From Chondrus crispus (taxonomy: Eukaryota > Rhodophyta > Florideophyceae > Gigartinales > Gigartinaceae): a stretch of 64,000 nt of DNA. Location: the NCBI RefSeq assembly GCF_000350225.1, contig NW_005178528.1:332688-396687 (forward strand), in the 5' to 3' direction. Shown one piece after another: positions 44,864-54,511 of the stretch. Positions within the stretch are counted from its first letter, which is position 1, and each line of letters begins with the position of its first letter. The notes beneath the pieces were generated by a model. It ran no database searches. It was given only the letters and a program-made list of their open reading frames with translations, and was not told the origin of the DNA. The translations under genes and the position numbers were made by a program.

Positions 44864-47507
44864 ATGAACCGACCGGATCAAGGGGGAGACTCCGCCTCCG
44901 GGCGTCTGAGCACCCGCAGTGGCAGTGGCGCACCGCGCCCCCTGGTGGGGAACCCGGAAGCCCTGCTGCGACCGCCACCGCGACCGGGCCGCACGCGAGC
45001 GTCCGCATCGGATGTTACGCCGGCCGTGTCGGCAGGCACTGAGAATCGCGTCCAATGGATGGTCGACGCGATTCAGCCGCGCATCCAGGCCTGGGTCGAG
45101 GAGTTCCTCGCTACGGAACTCCCCCAGGTAGCGCGCGTATGCCTCGACCGAACGGTGCCTGCGCTCGTGGACGCGCACGTACGCAGCGCGATACCACCGC
45201 TTTTGGACGAACTTCTACCCGCTCAAGTCCAATGCGAGGTGGTTACCGCGCTCACCACTGTGGATGAAGAATCCCCGTCCGGCACGGCTCTAAAGGGAGC
45301 GATCAGCTCCGCCGTGGCCAATCGTCTGGCCACGACCTTCGCCGGAGCAGGAGTCGACGCACGCGAGCAGCGCGACTCAACCGCTCCGGATTCTACGCTA
45401 ACGCACGCTGAACCGATCGGCGCCGCACCCGGGATCGGTACAATGGCCCCTCACCCGGAGGGTAAGACCATTTACCTCCCACCAATTTATGGTGCGACAG
45501 GAGGGCCCACAGAAAATGGCCCTCCCGTACTCGCCGATACGGCTGGCCCCCGCGGGACAGAAAACCGCCTGGGGCGCTTCGCGACAGAAAAGCGACAGCC
45601 GTATCGGTCAAGCAGAAGAAGCGCACCCGGCGCTCAAGGCTACACCTAGGAGGGTACAGAAAACCCCTCCGAGGAAGAAGACACAAGACGTCGCCACAGG
45701 GCGACGCGCAAGAACCGCGACGGACGCTACGCGCGATACCGCGATGCCGGAGGGGTCGGCTACCCCTCCGATGATAACCGCGAAGGACGCTATACGCGAT
45801 ACCGCGATGCCGGAGGAGGTGGATACCCCTCCGATGATAACCGCGAAGGACGCTATACGCGATACCGCGATGCTGGAGGAGGTGGATACCCCTCCGATGA
45901 CGAGGACACCGAGTCGGACGAATCGCGCAGAAGCGACCGCAGAGGCCGCAATGCGCGCGACCGACGGTGGTTCCGGCGAGAAGACTCCGATCCGGAGGGC
46001 TACAGTAGCCCCGGCGGAGAAGGAGACCGCCACTGCAGGGGCAGAGACCGCCGGTCTGCTCCGAGGCGGGATCCGAAACGGTTGCCGGGGATCAGGCCGC
46101 TGAACGACCTGTTCTACAGGAGGGCCCACAGAAAATGGCCCCCCCGTACTCGCCGATACGGCTGGCCCCCGCGGGACAGAAAACCGCCTGGGGCGCTTCG
46201 CGACAGAAAAGCGACAGCCGTATCGGTCGAGCAGAAGAAGCGCACCCGGCGCTCAAGGCTACACCTCGGAGGGTACAGAAAACCCCTCCGAGGAAGAAGA
46301 CACAAGACGTCGCCACAGGGCGACGCGCAAGAACCGCGACGGACGCTACGCGCGATACCGCGATGCCGGAGGAGGTGGATACCCCTCCGATGACGAGGAC
46401 ACCGAGTCGGACGAATCGCGCAGAAGCGACCGCAGAGGCCGCAATGCGCGCGACCGACGTCGGTTCCGGCGAGAAGACTCCGATCCGGAGGGCTACAGTA
46501 GCCCCGGCGGAGAAGGAGACCGCCACTGCAGGGGCAGAGACCGCCGGTCTGCTCCGAGGCGGGATCCGAAACGGTTGCCGGTGATCAGACCGCTGAACGA
46601 CCTGTTCACCAAGGCCGTCGCCTACCGCACGTATAGGCTGGAATATCGCAGCGCGCGCTACGACGCGAGTACCGCGCGGCGAGTTAACCGTTATCGGAAG
46701 AAGTTGGACGTCCAGCTGAAAACCCACACGTTCGGTGGTCAAGATCCAATCGCGGTGCTAGGATTTCTCGCGACGCATCCGGGCGTGGACTACCAAGCGG
46801 TGGCATGCTACGCGCAAGCGATAGGCGAGACGCACCGCTCTGCTCGAAGACAGGCGACCTCGCTCGCGTCGCTTCAAGCACCGTCCAATTCGGTGAGAAG
46901 ATTCACGCGCAACGCGCGGACAAGGCCTGTGCTGTCGGTCGAGTCCCTATCTGAACTCCCGACAGCGCGCGGAACCGAAACGGAGGAGATACTGGCGGTG
47001 ACGGACCAGTCGGCGACGCCGAGCTCGCTTAGCTCGCCGCCGACTAGCTACCATCCGTCACCTGCCTCGTCCCCGGCGGGCGCACCGACGGCGCCCGCCC
47101 AACACGGTGATGCGCGCGCACATCCGTACGGAAGGCCAGTACAGAACCAGCGGGTCCGGTTCTTCAACCAAGGATTACCTGGACCCCCGCCGTGTCGGTT
47201 CTGTCTGGACCTGACCCACCGACAGGAGCAATGTCCTGTGGTGGCGGATAGCGCGCTGCGTTCGAAGCTTTTGCAGGCCCGCGAGGCCAATTATCAAAAG
47301 CTTCGGATCCGTCAAGGTCTCCGCCTGGGTTCGCCGTTCGAGCGCCAACCGCCGACCGCGTGGCGAAATTCGCGTGCGCAGGCTCCCACGGGCATCAACG
47401 TGGTCGAGCCGCGCGAGACCGTCCAATCGGAAGAACTCGCTCTACCGCTGACGGACGAGGGGCCCGAGGACCTTGGGTTGACGGGGGAAGCCGGGGAGGA
47501 CGCGTAG
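44864..47507 (+). pseudogene. gag: gag of element 3, with duplication, stop and 399-bp deletion
   Basis: ATG at 44864 (MNRPDQGG) as in element 1. A TAG at about 45647-45649 replaces the TCG of element 1. The segment 45497-46115 is repeated from 46116 (ACAGGAGGGCCC start) to about 46600 with fewer 63-bp GYPSDD units. The junction at about 46764-46771 fuses positions that in element 1 flank a 399-bp stretch bounded by TCTCGCG direct repeats, removing most of the capsid region in frame. The CCHC knuckle and C-terminus remain (46575-47507 is open). Not a functional Gag by itself. Confidence 0.85.
45497..46600 (+). repeat. Tandem duplication inside gag of element 3
   Basis: First copy 45497-46115 (619 bp), second copy from 46116, nearly identical, starting at ACAGGAGGGCCC and ending before GTTCACCAAG. 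Absent from element 1. Inner 63-bp units vary in number between copies. Confidence 0.85.
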
Positions 47508-48713
47508 AGGCGTCGACGATCCTCCCCGTGCCAAGCCTCAATAAACAAGGCACCCCGTCGACCGCTTCGGTACGCGCGCAATCGCAGAGCCGAACGGACG
47601 AAGCGGAAATTTGCTTCTTCAAGAAGCAGAATTATAAGGTCACCGCAACGGTCGGACAACGACGCGCGATGATGCGCGCCATCACGCCGGTTCTAGATTC
47701 GGGCGCCGGCCCGAATCTAATCCACGTACGCTGTGTGGCAGAACCGTGGCGCGCTGCCATCCAGTCCGCGCGGAGCCCGCCGCTCATCGACGCTTCGAGT
47801 ACGTCGATGAAGGCCCTCGGCGAGCTCAAACTGTACGTCCGGATTGGTGAGTTCGTCGCGCGCGTACCGTTCTTGGTCGTCACCAACCTTGCGGTGGACT
47901 GTATCATCGGAACCACGTTCCTGGATCGCCACGTGAAGGCGATCCTGCCACCCCAGAGGAAGGTGCTGTTCCATCATGCGCCGTCCGTAGCGCTGACGGG
48001 AGTCACACCCTCGAGGCACGACCGCAAGATGGCCTCGAGGGGACCGTCACAGCAGCTCCCGCAGGAGGAAAATTCGGCCGACCGGAAGCGCGCGCAGTTC
48101 CCAACGAACGTACCGTCACGGAAAATTCGCGTGGTCAAGGGGGTCACGATACCCCCGATGACCCAAGCGATGGTACGCGTCGCAACACCGGTTGGGGGGC
48201 TTTGCTTCCTGCAAAACCACCCCAAAGCGGCGCATAAGAATTTATGCCTGATGGCCCAGGGGGTCATGGACCTCTTCCGGGGCGAGCCGTTTACGGTGCT
48301 CGTTAGCAACATCGGAAACCGTGCGGTCCACGTCCCCAAGCATACCGTTGTCGGTCTCGCGTTGCCATCCCCCACACACATCCTGACACTTGGCGTAGCG
48401 GCCCCCGGAGAGGCCGACGCTAAGGAAGGGGGAGGGAACAAAAATAATGCCTCGACCGCTACGGAGGAACAAGCGCGACGCGAACAACCAGTTACGGACG
48501 ATGGCAGAAGAAAATCCTCCACCGCTACGGAAGGATACGCGCGTCGCAAAGAATCCGCTACGGGAGGAGGCGCGCGACGCGAAGAACCGGAAACGGACGA
48601 CGCCCACAGTGGCAATCCCGCTAACGCGGATGAGCGGACCGATACGGACGCGGAGAAGACCCGCTCGTGGGAAGAAGACGTCCATATCTGTGCAGAAGAC
48701 AGCACCGTCCGGT
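47360..48713 (+). pseudogene. pro: Protease and RT linker of element 3
   Basis: Open frame at -1 relative to gag. The protease site VLDSGAGPNLI is intact, and unlike in element 1 the frame continues without break through the KGVTIPPMTQAMV and FRGEPFTVLVSN segments into the Thr/Glu/Arg-rich linker. It ends at the direct repeat ACCGTCCGGT (48704-48713), where 2,393 bp are missing relative to element 1. The joined sequence is out of phase, so the open frame runs on only to a stop at 48877. Confidence 0.85.
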
Positions 48714-49382
48714 TTAATTCTCCCCGGTACTGTACTGCAGGACGCCGGGACCCATCGAGAGGACCCACGGACCCCGGTGAAGTACAAGCGCGCTACGCTG
48801 CGCAAGCTTCGCGACGCGCTCGACCGTGCTCGGACGAAACTAACCGCATCGCAAAAGCGGTACAAGGACGATTTTGACAAGAAGGTCCGCTTCCGTCCGG
48901 TCGTTGTGGCGGGCGATTTTGTCTACGTTGATCGCCCGCCCCGCCCGTTGACAAGCGTTGAGCGACGCACGCGTGCGCAAGGTACGGCCGGAACGGACGA
49001 GCTCTCTGTCAAACTACTACCGAAGACAGAGGTTTCGTTTCGCGTGCACTCCGCTACGGACACCACGGTCCTCATCGAGCAGGACAGCGTGGTAAATCGC
49101 GTGAGCATCGACCGCGTTACGAAGATGCCGCGCGGGCCGGGGGATACCGTCACCCCGGCCACATCGACCGAATCGGACGCACAAGCCGCAACGCCAAGAG
49201 CGGAGTACGTCGTTGACCGCATTGTCGGACACCGTACTACGCGCGGCGGGATCCACTACAAGGTCCGGTGGTATGGATATACCGCTTCGGACGACACCTA
49301 CGAGCCCGCCGATGGGCTTCCGCAGCAGTTTATCGACCGGTATTGGCGCTCGCGCCAACAAGGATCAAGCGTGCATGCGTAG
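48714..49382 (+). pseudogene. Integrase tail and chromodomain of element 3
   Basis: After the deletion the original frame (48447-49382 open in that phase) holds the last integrase residues (YKRATLRKLRDALDRAR, FVYVDRPPRPLTS) and the chromodomain (EYVVDRIVGH, YKVRWYGY, DTYEPADG). RT, RNase H and the integrase catalytic core are gone. Phase differs from the protease frame, so no fusion product is expected. Confidence 0.85.
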
Positions 49383-50816
49383 CGCAAGTTTCGGCCGCTC
49401 TCGGTCGCACCGCTCGGACGCTCGCTCGCGCAAAAGCCTCTGGGGAAAACAAGCCGCGCACGTGCTATGCAGCCCCGGCAGCCAGCCGCGTGTGACTGCT
49501 CACCGCGAGGCAGTCCGTACCGGATGGATCCCGCGCAAATGGACGCAGATTCTTCCAAAATTGGCCAACCCTCCGGGAGGGTGGTCCACAATCGGAATTT
49601 CTCCCAAGCGTCCACGCGGATAGCTATCAGCCACGCCTGACCGCACCGCTTGGATGATCGCGCTCGCACGCGCCTATGGAAATGGAGAACTGTACCGGGA
49701 ACCGGTACTTTGTATTGAGATGTATCGCGTTCGCCGACTTTTTAATTTAGTCGCGATTTGGGCTACGTTTTTCCCTCCCACGCTGCGGGAAAAAATCGTA
49801 GCCCGTTTCTGACAACGGCATCGCACTCCTGGGAGCATTCCGCGTCCGGTAGTGTCGCCTCGGGAAAACCGCATTCGGACATATTTGGAAACCAAATCGG
49901 TTTCTTCCCGTTTCTTTCGGTTTCTTTTGGTTTCTTTCAGTTTCCAAATGACGCTTTGGGAGACTGGTCGCAGAAAAGGAACATCCCGATCGGTTGATGC
50001 GCGTGAATCGCTGCGAGCGCACGAGGGAAGTTCTGGCGCACGTATCCGTGCCCTTCTGTGGCCGACTTCGGCCGCAAAGGACGGAAAACAAGGGCGGATT
50101 TATGAAAATTGGCCAGCCCTTCGGGGCAGGAGTGCGAAGACGGGGATTCTCATCCCAAACCGACCGTACGGAACTTGCGCGCGCTGTTGTCGAAGCGCGC
50201 TGGTGCGCTGGGGCGGTGAAGAACCGCCCGGGCGACAGTGTCGGCCCCCGTCCAGCCCGGCGGGGGCGGCGGCGAGGACTTTGGGTCGCCCACTGTACGC
50301 CGTGGGCACGCGCACCGCATCGGACGAATTAATCCGCGCGAACGCGGGCTCGGCCAACTCGGTGGCCCGCGGAGCCTCGCCGCGTTGGCTTCGCCACGGG
50401 TGTACCGCATGGGCCGATCGGCTCGACGCCGGAGCCCGACCAGGGCTCGACGGCGGACCGTATGGGCGCGCGGCGCTGACTTCATCGTGACCGTCCGTTC
50501 TCGGTCTCCGGAGGAGGTACTGTACGGAAAAGTCGTCGCGGGTGGAGGAGTTGGGAATTTCGGGGGAGTGTTAGAAGGGAGTCAGGGTTTCGGAGCGTCT
50601 CGCAGGAGGGAAATTGGACGACGCGCTTACCGATTCGGACGGGACAGCTGGCGAATCGACCGCCAGCTCGGAGTCGAGGCGAGAGAAAAGCCCGCCCGCA
50701 CGCACGCGCTTCGGTCTTCGCATCGCGCGCGGAGGAAAACAGAGAAACCGGAACGGAATGGCGTGGTCGGATGGGTGGTCGCTACGGGGACGTAGCGAAA
50801 GCTAAGGAAGGGGGTC
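49383..50816 (+). other. 3' UTR and polypurine tract of element 3
   Basis: Aligns with the element 1 3' UTR except for an insertion of roughly 100 bp around 49866-49990 containing GGTTTCTT-type repeats inside an inverted repeat. The polypurine tract CTAAGGAAGGGGGTC occupies 50802-50816. Confidence 0.75.
49883..49949. repeat. Inverted repeat with inner GGTTTCTT repeats
   Basis: ATTTGGAAAC (49883-49892) and GTTTCCAAAT (49940-49949) are exact inverse complements around about five short GTTTCTTT-like units. Missing from the equivalent place in element 1 (near 21500). Confidence 0.75.
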
Positions 50817-51482
50817 TGTACTATAACGACGGACGCGCGCGCGGGGAGATTATTAACAGTGCGGCCGTGCACGGTGGACACGTGGGCGGGTGTGCCCACG
50901 TGTAGGGAGCGCGCGCGTGCCGAGCGGTCGTAATCTGGCGTACGTGTACAGTAGTGCACGTGTCGGCCAAGCGGTAGTCTACCAGTATGACGCGTGTACG
51001 CTAGCACACGTGGCATCCGTGCGGTAGTCTGTAAGCAGCGCGTGTGTACAGTAGTACACACGTGTAGCCGCAGCGTCCGCGCGGTAATTAGGAATTGAGG
51101 CGCTAGTTTTTTAATGGCGTACAGTATCTGGTACGCACTAGGCGGCAGGTACTGTATACTGGGACAGGTGTCCGAGGCGTCCCTCTGAGGGGTTAAGACC
51201 TGACACCCGTCCACACCAGTAAACTGGGGAAGCTCGCCCCCGTCCCTTTCGCGCCTATATACGTCCGTTTCGGTTGTCTATCGCGCGCGATGGCTTCTAA
51301 CCCGTTACCGGTCGCTCCCGTTCACGCACCACGGGGCGACTGCGCGTAACCGGCCAGTGAGCCACTCCCTTTTCGCGAGCTCGTCCGATCGGTTCAATTA
51401 GCGCGTCGCGTCCACGCCGCGTGCTCCCTCGCTAAAGCCTCCGCCTCTCACCCAACCCAGGGCGGAGAGGAGTTATACCACA
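50817..51482 (+). repeat. 3' LTR of element 3 (666 bp)
   Basis: Starts TGTACTATAACGACGG (one change from the 5' copy) and ends TTATACCACA before the CTGTC duplication. Confidence 0.95.
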
Positions 51483-51487
51483 CTGTC

Positions 51488-51574
51488 CAATGCGACTCGT
51501 GAGGGTTGGCACAGTGTTGAGATAACTTTCCAATGGCAAACGCAATATCGGGGCGGGTCCCGACCATTAGGTAT
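51488..51574 (-). pseudogene. Copia A: last codons of RT
   Basis: The minus strand reads GTRPDIAFAIGKLSQHC, then PHESHW, the conserved end of copia RT, and continues across the element 3 insertion into RNase H at 44069. To its right it abuts the end of a type B LTR directly, so gag, integrase and most of RT are deleted. Confidence 0.85.
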
Positions 51575-52395
51575 TGGAAGGTCAGCGGGGCAAAGGAAAA
51601 TCGAAGGACGGTTGATGAGGTGAAGTTGAAGGATTGGGTACCGATTTACTTCGAGTCGCCAACTTCTGGCGCTACTTATACACTTCTGCAATCTTCTAGA
51701 ACTCTACTACCAAACACTACGACACACATACTAAAAATGTATTGGCTCTAACACATGTGCCGGTCTTGCTACTCAGCCAAACTGGCGATGGCCCAACAAA
51801 CAGAACATAAAACCGCCTTACGAATTAGCACTGTCATGACGGAGAAATTAGTAAGGCAGTACAACAAAGCACTGCAAAGCACAAATTCCCTTACTATTCC
51901 AAATCCAGCATGGCACAAATTCGTAAGGCACGTTTACAGCTCACACGTTGCCTTACGAATTCAAAACTCGCGCAACGGTATCTTTGTGTCCTGCTCTACC
52001 CGTGCTGCACTCCATGCACGCTGTAAACCATTGGCACGTGCCAGGCACCCGCCACCAAGGTTCTACACTTTGTCTGTAAGACTGCAGGTGTACTGTACCC
52101 GTTTGACAGTGTAATGAGGACATGTGTCCAAGTCATACACGTGTCGGGCGGAGAAAATGAAACATGCTCAGATTGTACTGTACACGGCAACCGTGTACAT
52201 ATTTCACAAGCGTACACGTTGAAAACCAAACTCGCTCCTGAAGTACTGTAGACTGCAAACGTGTACAGAAATCACACGTGTACACGTTGAAATCAAACGT
52301 GCTCATCTCGTCATGGGGAGTGTTTTCGATTTTACACGTGTCAAACCTGTCGTCGTCTGTCATGCATGTCAGCATGTGGTCGTAGAATTACAACA
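51575..52395 (-). repeat. Copia LTR type B, minus strand (~820 bp)
   Basis: On the minus strand it starts TGTTGTAATTCTACGACC (52395) and carries a TATAAGTA box (51673-51680). Its last 100 bp match the pattern of type A ends. It occupies the 5' LTR place of the minus-strand copia remnant whose 3' LTR is type A. Confidence 0.75.
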
Positions 52396-52743
52396 TGAGG
52401 GTGACCCTAGGCTTGATTGTGGACAAATCACACGAGTACGACGAAGGCAGTTTCATTCTTGTGTTGTGGGAGCCCTCTCTGAGGCAGTACCGTATCAAGT
52501 TTGGACAAGCCGATTTTGGTTGCAGGGACCGTTCGCGGTAGTGACCAAAAGTCCTGGTCCGTCTACAGGCAAAGTTTCTGTGCTTACTCGTGGCACGTTG
52601 GATTTAGTTCACAGTCGAAAGACCGGCACTGGCCGACATACAGGGGTAGCTCCCTAAGGCATTTTTAAGAAGAATACGCTTGTTCCACTCCGCTGGGAAC
52701 AAACACCAAGAACGTTTCCGAGTAATCGCTACAAACTTCCTAT
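52396..52743 (+). other. Leader-like stretch before copia D gag
   Basis: No primer site, zinc-finger gene or complete LTR is seen here, unlike in copia C. The plus frame ending at 52657 reads protein-like (LTRGTLDLVHSRKTG) but matches nothing I can name. Confidence 0.4.
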
Positions 52744-52800
52744 ACGGGTGGGCTCGCCATTGTGTTGACTATCGGTTAACGGCTTGGGATCCCGGAACAG
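52744..52800 (+). promoter_or_regulatory. Conserved 57-bp block before gag of copia D
   Basis: Differs from 61390-61446 in copia C at only three of 57 positions by eye, and lies about 40 bp before the gag ATG in both. The core includes GTTGACTATCGGTTAACGGC. Possible roles are RNA packaging, ribosome entry, an internal promoter or a splice acceptor region; none is proven. Confidence 0.6.
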
Positions 52801-52839
52801 AAGACCTTGTATACTCGAAGGGTACATCCATTCGGCGAA

Positions 52840-53818
52840 ATGGATGACCAAAGGTCTGGATCGGTCAGAATCGAGAAGCTGACCGCATCTAACTTTTACA
52901 TCTGGAAGCAGAAAATCCAGCTACTGCTTGCTCTCCGAGATGTCGATCAATACGTTTTTTATGATATCCCGGAGAATGCCACCTCAGATGACCGGAGAAA
53001 GTGGATCCGTGGTGACGCAAAAGCAAAGGCAGTCATCGGACTCACGCTTTCTGATGACTACTTGCAACATGTGCGAGGGTGTAGCAGTGCGAAAGAGACA
53101 TGGGAAGCAATTCTGAATGTGTTTGAGCGTCATACTTTGCTCAACAAACTTTCCGCTCGTCGCGACTTTTACACTGTATCCATGCTCCCATCTGAGAAAG
53201 TGCTCGTGTTCATCAATCGTGTGAAGCAACTTGCTGCCAGATTGCAGTCAATGAGTGTTGAGATTGACGATAAAGAAATTGCAATGGCTGTGTTGAATGG
53301 CTTGCCTCCACAATTCGATAACCTGATTGTTGCTCTTGACGCACTTGGCAATGAAGATAAAGTGTTTGGACTCGAGTTTGTGAAGAGTCGTCTGCTGCAA
53401 GAAGAACAACGAGAAAGCATGAAAACCGCTTCTGCTTCATCACCACATGCACCTGCACTTGTCAATCGTATGCCTATTCGACGGGATATGAAATGTACGA
53501 ATTGCAATAGACATGAGCATACTGCAGCGCGTTGCTGGGGCAAGGACGTGAATGGGTGCAGGTCGGCACCTGCACCGCCAGATGGGTTTCGGTCATGCAA
53601 CACTGGCTTAAAGCCAAATGCATTCGTTTCTCGAGATGACAATTCTACTGCTGCCTTTGCTGAGAGTGACTTTACTTGCTTGCTTTCGACTTCCACTCCA
53701 GAAAAGAGGGCTGCAAACGCAAGGTCATGGCTTGTCGATTCCGGTTGCAGCGCTCACATAACGTTTGATCGCTCTTTGTTCGTTACGTATGAACAGATGC
53801 AATGTGCATCAGTCGAGA
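52840..53818 (+). pseudogene. gag: Copia D: gag and protease start, truncated
   Basis: ATG at 52840 (MDDQRSGSVRIEKL). Residues 10-190 form the copia gag/UBN2-like domain (FYIWKQKIQLLLAL, WEAILNVFERHTLLNKL, VLNGLPPQFDNLIVALDAL). The CCHC knuckle is C219, C222, H227, C232. The protease active site WLVDSGCSAHIT is at 297-308 with the standard DSG. Just after the point where copia C reads SVQMGTK, the sequence switches to the first 25 bp of a type A LTR and then to the LTR of element 4. Integrase, RT and RNase H are absent. The remaining frame is free of stops up to the break. Confidence 0.9.
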
Positions 53819-53844
53819 TTATTGAAAATGTGCGACCACATGCT
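53819..53844 (+). repeat. First 25 bp of a type A copia LTR
   Basis: TATTGAAAATGTGCGACC and the next bases equal the start of the LTRs at 58996 and 43493 (minus). Element 4's LTR starts directly after ATGCT here, so element 4 appears to have inserted within this LTR. Confidence 0.75.
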
Positions 53845-54511
53845 TGTAGCATAAACAGCCCCAGCGATAGGGGTGTATGCACAGTTCGACCGAGACCCTT
53901 GTCGATCGGGAAGACGGGGGTGAAGCGGGACACCAGCTAACGGCACCGGGCAGCGGGCCCGGGTAGCGTGGTAGAGCGGGAACGGGGAGGACGCCGGTAC
54001 GCGCGAGCGGTTCGACGCCTCGACGCCCCGGCGCGGTACTGGGTAACGATCCAGTACCGACGGGCGGAGGCGGAGCCGGCTCGTGGGCGTACCGCGCACG
54101 TCCTCAACCCGCGCTCCGTGCCGCTTCTAAGGTAATTAGCGAGCGTTATCTTAGAATAAGCGGGAAGTCGGACCTTGAAGGTCGGTGGGTGACAAGTCCG
54201 TGCTTGTCCTCCTCCCCCGCCGCCGGTCCGCTCCATATTTAATGTACATAAGAACCTATCACAATAGTACAGTACCGATGTACTGTAGCGACGTACTGTA
54301 GCGGTCGGTCGACACTGTAATACTGTCAGCCATCGGGGCTGACAGTACACGTGTGCGCGCGCTCTTCGTTCCGCGCGTACACGTGTACACGCGCGCCCGC
54401 CTGTACTTGGGGGTACACGTGGTGGTACTGTAGAGCATCGAGCCCTACAGTAACCGATCCGATTCTGAGTTGATCTAATCTAAAAAAAGCCCCAGGGGGG
54501 GTTATACTACA
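53845..54511 (-). repeat. 3' LTR of element 4 (667 bp)
   Basis: Minus strand: TGTAGTATAACCCCCCC at the start, TGTTTATGCTACA at the end. Contains GTACACGTGTAC-type palindromes like the family I and copia LTRs. A repeat of pol-end sequence and a purine tract (54516-54546) precede it. Confidence 0.85.

Larger units (their letters stand above)
44070..51482 (+). mobile_element. Chromovirus element 3 (family I, 7,413 bp, internally deleted)
   Basis: Complete with 666-bp LTRs, primer site, polypurine tract and target duplication CTGTC, so it inserted as a unit. It closely matches element 1 but lacks 399 bp of gag and 2,393 bp of pol (RT, RNase H and most of integrase), has a duplicated gag segment, a TAG in gag, and a 3' UTR insertion. 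The LTRs differ at four positions by eye. A defective element with intact cis signals could be moved only in trans by an autonomous relative. Whether the deletions came before or after insertion is not shown. Sits inside copia A. Confidence 0.95.
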
